From NCBI GenBank assembly GCA_018672285.1, contig JABHGC010000197.1, forward strand, positions 1 to 47,010: a stretch of DNA of 47,010 nucleotides, written 5' to 3'. The notes under the pieces are model-generated. The model did no database searches. It worked only from the letters and a program-made list of their open reading frames with translations, and had not been told where the DNA came from. The translations under genes were made by a program, and so were the position numbers. Every line of letters starts with the position of its first letter. The first letter of the stretch is position 1. Origin of the DNA: Methylococcales bacterium. Lineage in GTDB: Bacteria; Pseudomonadota; Gammaproteobacteria; JABHGC01. Below are positions 44,169-47,010 of the stretch, one piece after another.

Positions 44169-44603
44169 AGTCTCACAGAATCGATGGGTATCTTAAATAG
44201 GTATACATTATTTTAGCGCAAGTCTCTCATCTCGATTTGAATTTGTCTAATCAGTGAGACATTCGTGCCGAATCCAAATAAATATACAATTAATATCTAA
44301 TATAGTAATTGCGTCTTATGTGGTTGATAAATATGATAAAGTACTAATTTGGTAAGACTGTCTGAACCTATAGTGAATGAAAGCGGTTGCTCAACTAAAC
44401 AAAGTTATGGAGAATAGGCACTCCCATTTTTGGGATCAACTCGAATTTTAATGGTTTGGACGTAAGATAACAGAGAAAAATATTCTCACGTTTAGATTAT
44501 AAAAGCCTTATGCCTCATTCAATCAAACAATGGCTAGTCCAGGGTTGAGAATAGGGGGTAAGAATTACCGTATTTAGCTGGATACCACAGGAGATATCTT
44601 TAT
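44169..44603. promoter_or_regulatory. metF-tkt divergent intergenic region
   Basis: No gene is seen. It holds a palindrome ATTCG-TGC-CGAAT (44261-44273) and a hairpin TCCCATTTTTGGGA (around 44422-44435). A GAGAATA motif occurs three times: forward at 44410-44416, reversed at 44481-44487 (part of GAGAAAAATATTCTC, 44473-44487), and forward at 44547-44553. The first and third copies extend to GAGAATAGG. Confidence 0.45.
44309..44337 (+). promoter_or_regulatory. Candidate sigma-70 promoter for tkt
   Basis: TTGCGT (44309-44314), a 17-base spacer, then TATGAT (44332-44337). The -10 is good and the -35 weak. If used, it leaves a 5' leader of about 260 bases before tkt. A promoter closer to the gene cannot be excluded. 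Confidence 0.35.
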
Positions 44604-46592
44604 ATGCCATCTCGTAGAGACTTAGCAAACGCTATTCGTGCACTTAGTATGGACGCTGTCCAAAAAGCCAATTCTGGACATCCGGGTGCCCCTATGGGTA
44701 TGGCGGATATCGCTGAAGTTTTGTGGAATGGGCACATGAAATACAACCCAACAAACTCAAATTGGGCTGATCGTGACCGTTTCGTTCTCTCTAATGGACA
44801 TGGTTCCATGCTTATTTACTCACTTCTACATTTAAGTGGGTTTAACCTTTCAATTGACGACCTTAAAAACTTCCGTCAGTTACACGCTAAAACAGCGGGT
44901 CACCCTGAGTATGGTTATGCTGATGGTATTGAAACTACCACCGGTCCTCTAGGACAAGGCCTTACCAATGCTGTTGGTATGGCAATCGCTGAGCGTACAC
45001 TTGCAGCACAATTCAATAAGCCTGGTCACGATATTGTTGACCACAACACTTATGTCTTCATGGGTGACGGTTGCTTAATGGAAGGTTTATCTCATGAGTC
45101 ATCAGCCTTAGCGGGTACTTTAGGTTTAGGTAAATTGGTTGCTTTCTGGGATGACAACGACATTTCAATTGATGGTCATATTTCAGATTGGATGGAAAAA
45201 GACGTTGCGGGTCGTTTTGAGTCATATAACTGGCATGTTATTCGTGATGTTGATGGTCACGATGCTGATGCAATCAGTGCTGCATTAGATGCTGCAAAAG
45301 CAGAAACAGGCAAGCCATCTTTGATTTGTACTCGTACAACCATCGGTTTTGGTTCTCCAAATAAAGCAGGATCTCATGACTGTCATGGCGCACCATTAGG
45401 CGATGAAGAGATTGCAGCAACGCGTAAGCAGTTAGGTTGGGATCACGGTGAATTTGAAATTCCTGATGATATCTATGCTGGTTGGGATCATAAAGCACAG
45501 GGGTCTACAGACGAAGCCGCTTGGAATGCTAAGTTTGATGCCTATAAAGCGGCGTTTCCAACAGAAGCATCTGAATTTTTACGTCGTATGTCTGGTGACT
45601 TACCGGCTAACTTTGAAGTTGAGATGGATAAATACATCGCTCAAACTCAAACAGATATGCCAAAAATTGCGTCTCGTAAAGCGTCTCAAAATGCGATTGA
45701 AGCAATGGGTCCTTTATTACCAGAAATGTTTGGTGGTTCAGCCGATTTAACTGGTTCAAACTTAACGAACTGGTCTGGCACCGTTAAAGTAACCCCTGCA
45801 AATGCAGATGGTAACTACATCTCTTGGGGTGTACGTGAATTTGGTATGGCGCACATGATGAACGGCATGGTTTTACATGGCGGCTTCAAAGTGTACGGCG
45901 CGACTTTCTTCATGTTTATGGAGTTCATGCGTAATGCATTGCGTATGTCTGCGCTGATGAAAATCGGTACTATTTATGTGTATACACATGATTCAATTGG
46001 TCTTGGTGAAGATGGTCCTACACACCAACCTGTTGAGCAATTATCAACCATGCGTGCGATTCCAAACTTCCAAACTTGGAGAGGCAGTGACGCGATTGAG
46101 TCTGCAGTTTCTTGGAAAATGGCCATGTTACGTGGTGATGCGCCAACTGCATTAGTATTCTCTCGTCAGAACTTGACACCAATGGAGCGTACAGCAGAGC
46201 AAGTTAAGAACATCGAGAAAGGTGGTTACGTTCTTAAAGATTGTGATGGCGACGCAGATATTATCTTTATCGCAACTGGCTCTGAAGTTGGTTTAGCGGT
46301 TGAATCAGCTGCTGCAATGGGTGACGTGAAAGTTCGTGTTGTTTCTATGCCATCTACTGATGCATACGATGAGCAAGATCAAGCTTATAGAGATTCTGTA
46401 TTAACACCTGGTGTTAAGCGTGTTGCTATTGAAGCTGGTGTTGAGAACGGCTGGCACAAATATGTTGGTCTTGAAGGCGGTCTTGTTTGCATGAAGACCT
46501 TCGGTGAGTCTGCACCTGCAGATTTACTATTCAAAGAATTTGGATTTACAGTAGAGAATGTTGTTGCTACTGCTAAATCAGTTTTAGGTTAA
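44604..46592 (+). CDS. tkt: Transketolase
   Basis: TPP enzyme moving two-carbon units in the pentose phosphate or Calvin cycle. 662 residues. [20 protein letters not shown] at the start, [19 protein letters not shown], the TPP/Mg motif [13 protein letters not shown] with its downstream Asn ([10 protein letters not shown]), [20 protein letters not shown], and the catalytic TPP-binding [19 protein letters not shown] are intact. CAGGAG lies about nine bases before ATG. Codon use favours T-ending codons typical of highly expressed genes. The downstream gap to gap is 31 bases, so the two are probably cotranscribed. Confidence 0.97.
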   Translation: MPSRRDLANAIRALSMDAVQKANSGHPGAPMGMADIAEVLWNGHMKYNPTNSNWADRDRFVLSNGHGSMLIYSLLHLSGFNLSIDDLKNFRQLHAKTAGHPEYGYADGIETTTGPLGQGLTNAVGMAIAERTLAAQFNKPGHDIVDHNTYVFMGDGCLMEGLSHESSALAGTLGLGKLVAFWDDNDISIDGHISDWMEKDVAGRFESYNWHVIRDVDGHDADAISAALDAAKAETGKPSLICTRTTIGFGSPNKAGSHDCHGAPLGDEEIAATRKQLGWDHGEFEIPDDIYAGWDHKAQGSTDEAAWNAKFDAYKAAFPTEASEFLRRMSGDLPANFEVEMDKYIAQTQTDMPKIASRKASQNAIEAMGPLLPEMFGGSADLTGSNLTNWSGTVKVTPANADGNYISWGVREFGMAHMMNGMVLHGGFKVYGATFFMFMEFMRNALRMSALMKIGTIYVYTHDSIGLGEDGPTHQPVEQLSTMRAIPNFQTWRGSDAIESAVSWKMAMLRGDAPTALVFSRQNLTPMERTAEQVKNIEKGGYVLKDCDGDADIIFIATGSEVGLAVESAAAMGDVKVRVVSMPSTDAYDEQDQAYRDSVLTPGVKRVAIEAGVENGWHKYVGLEGGLVCMKTFGESAPADLLFKEFGFTVENVVATAKSVLG

Positions 46593-46623
46593 TTGGTAAA
46601 ATTTCAGATAGGGAGATTGTAGA

Positions 46624-47010
46624 ATGGCTCTTAAAATAGGTATTAATGGTTTTGGTCGTATTGGCCGAATGGTTTTCCGTGCCGTTGCTAAAGATTTTAC
46701 AGATATCGAAGTAGTTGGTATCAATGATTTATTGGATGCTGAGTACTTAGCATACATGTTGAAATACGATTCAGTTCATGGTCGTTTTGATGCAGACGTG
46801 ACCGTTGATGGTTCTGATTTAGTTGTTAACGGCCGTAAAATCCGTTTAACTGCTGAGCGTGATCCAGCAGACCTTAAATGGGGTGATGTTGGCGCTGAGA
46901 TCGTTATCGATTCAACTGGTTTCTTCCTAACCGAAGAAAGCTGCCAAAAGCACATTGATGCTGGTGCTAAGAAAGTGGTACAAAGTGCGCCTTCTAAAGA
47001 TGGCACTCCA
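46624..47010 (+). CDS. gap: Glyceraldehyde-3-phosphate dehydrogenase, N-terminal part (cut by window edge)
   Basis: 129 residues are present. [20 protein letters not shown] is the NAD-binding start, followed by [26 protein letters not shown], the IDSTGFF segment and [13 protein letters not shown]. The catalytic Cys lies beyond the window. AGGGAG is about nine bases before ATG. It follows tkt closely. Confidence 0.96.
   Translation, partial: MALKIGINGFGRIGRMVFRAVAKDFTDIEVVGINDLLDAEYLAYMLKYDSVHGRFDADVTVDGSDLVVNGRKIRLTAERDPADLKWGDVGAEIVIDSTGFFLTEESCQKHIDAGAKKVVQSAPSKDGTP

Noticed and set aside
44169..44330. SAM or SAH riboswitch upstream of metF
   Set aside because: No matching conserved core was seen on the minus strand.
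44338..44603. TPP riboswitch in the tkt leader
   Set aside because: The conserved CTGAGA and ACCTGATCTGGATAATGCC-like segments are absent.
1..47010. CRISPR arrays, tRNA or rRNA genes, prophage
   Set aside because: No regularly spaced direct repeats, cloverleaf sequences, rRNA segments or phage structural genes were recognised.

Overview
The window looks like a chromosomal segment of a free-living or recently host-restricted gammaproteobacterium of moderate-to-low GC. The evidence is the gene order. A gshB - pilG/H/I/J - chpA block, a yqgE-ruvX-pyrR-pyrB-pyrC' block, a yggS-proC-yggT-yggU block next to pilT/pilU, and metX-metW are all characteristic of gammaproteobacteria. A type II sulfide:quinone oxidoreductase and a tkt-gap pair make a Thiotrichales/Piscirickettsiaceae-like lineage (sulfur oxidisers or methylotrophs) plausible. 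I cannot fix the genus.

Layout. 1-2000: the 3' end of an IS30-type transposase abuts the 3' remnant of hslO (Hsp33). Two small genes follow, then an otherwise gene-poor stretch with a 58-codon ORF and strong hairpins. 2037-6030: an SpoU-family RNA methyltransferase and a DUF2314 lipoprotein converge on an SQR gene, which is divergent from a broken multihaem cytochrome gene. 6054-17749 is mostly minus strand: pyrE, a membrane-anchored hypothetical, a lysozyme-like/SH3 protein split by one stop codon, a SpoIIAA-like protein, metW-metX, a lipoprotein hydrolase overlapping a dynamin-like GTPase gene, a frameshifted yggU, yggT, proC and yggS. Two small plus-strand genes lie at 11.9-12.5 kb. 17817-22911 (plus): pilT, pilU, a response regulator with a C-terminal membrane tail, and a PAS-GGDEF-EAL protein, followed by a flavoprotein oxidoreductase. 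24455-32149 (minus): a long colinear run of gshB, apbE, tonB-like, yqgE, ruvX, pyrR, pyrB, pyrC' and a PyrK-like gene. 32495-42579 (plus): the type IV pilus chemosensory operon pilG-pilH-pilI-pilJ-chpA plus an HPt-CheW fusion. 42597-44168 (minus): rsmE-metF. 44604-end (plus): tkt and the start of gap.

How the parts fit. The most coherent theme is type IV pilus control. The retraction ATPases PilT/PilU are followed by a tail-anchored receiver protein and a c-di-GMP enzyme. A Chp/Pil chemosensory array about 10 kb away supplies PilG, PilH, PilI, PilJ and ChpA. The array has no adjacent pilK or chpB and ends in an unusual protein joining a histidine phosphotransfer domain to a CheW-like domain. 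A second theme is pyrimidine synthesis (pyrE, pyrR, pyrB, non-catalytic pyrC', PyrK-like). A third is gene decay: hslO, the cytochrome, the lysozyme-like gene and yggU are all broken in the first 16 kb.

No CRISPR array, tRNA, rRNA or prophage was recognised. The most novel candidates are the tail-anchored response regulator at 20036-21055 and the HPt-CheW fusion at 41599-42579.
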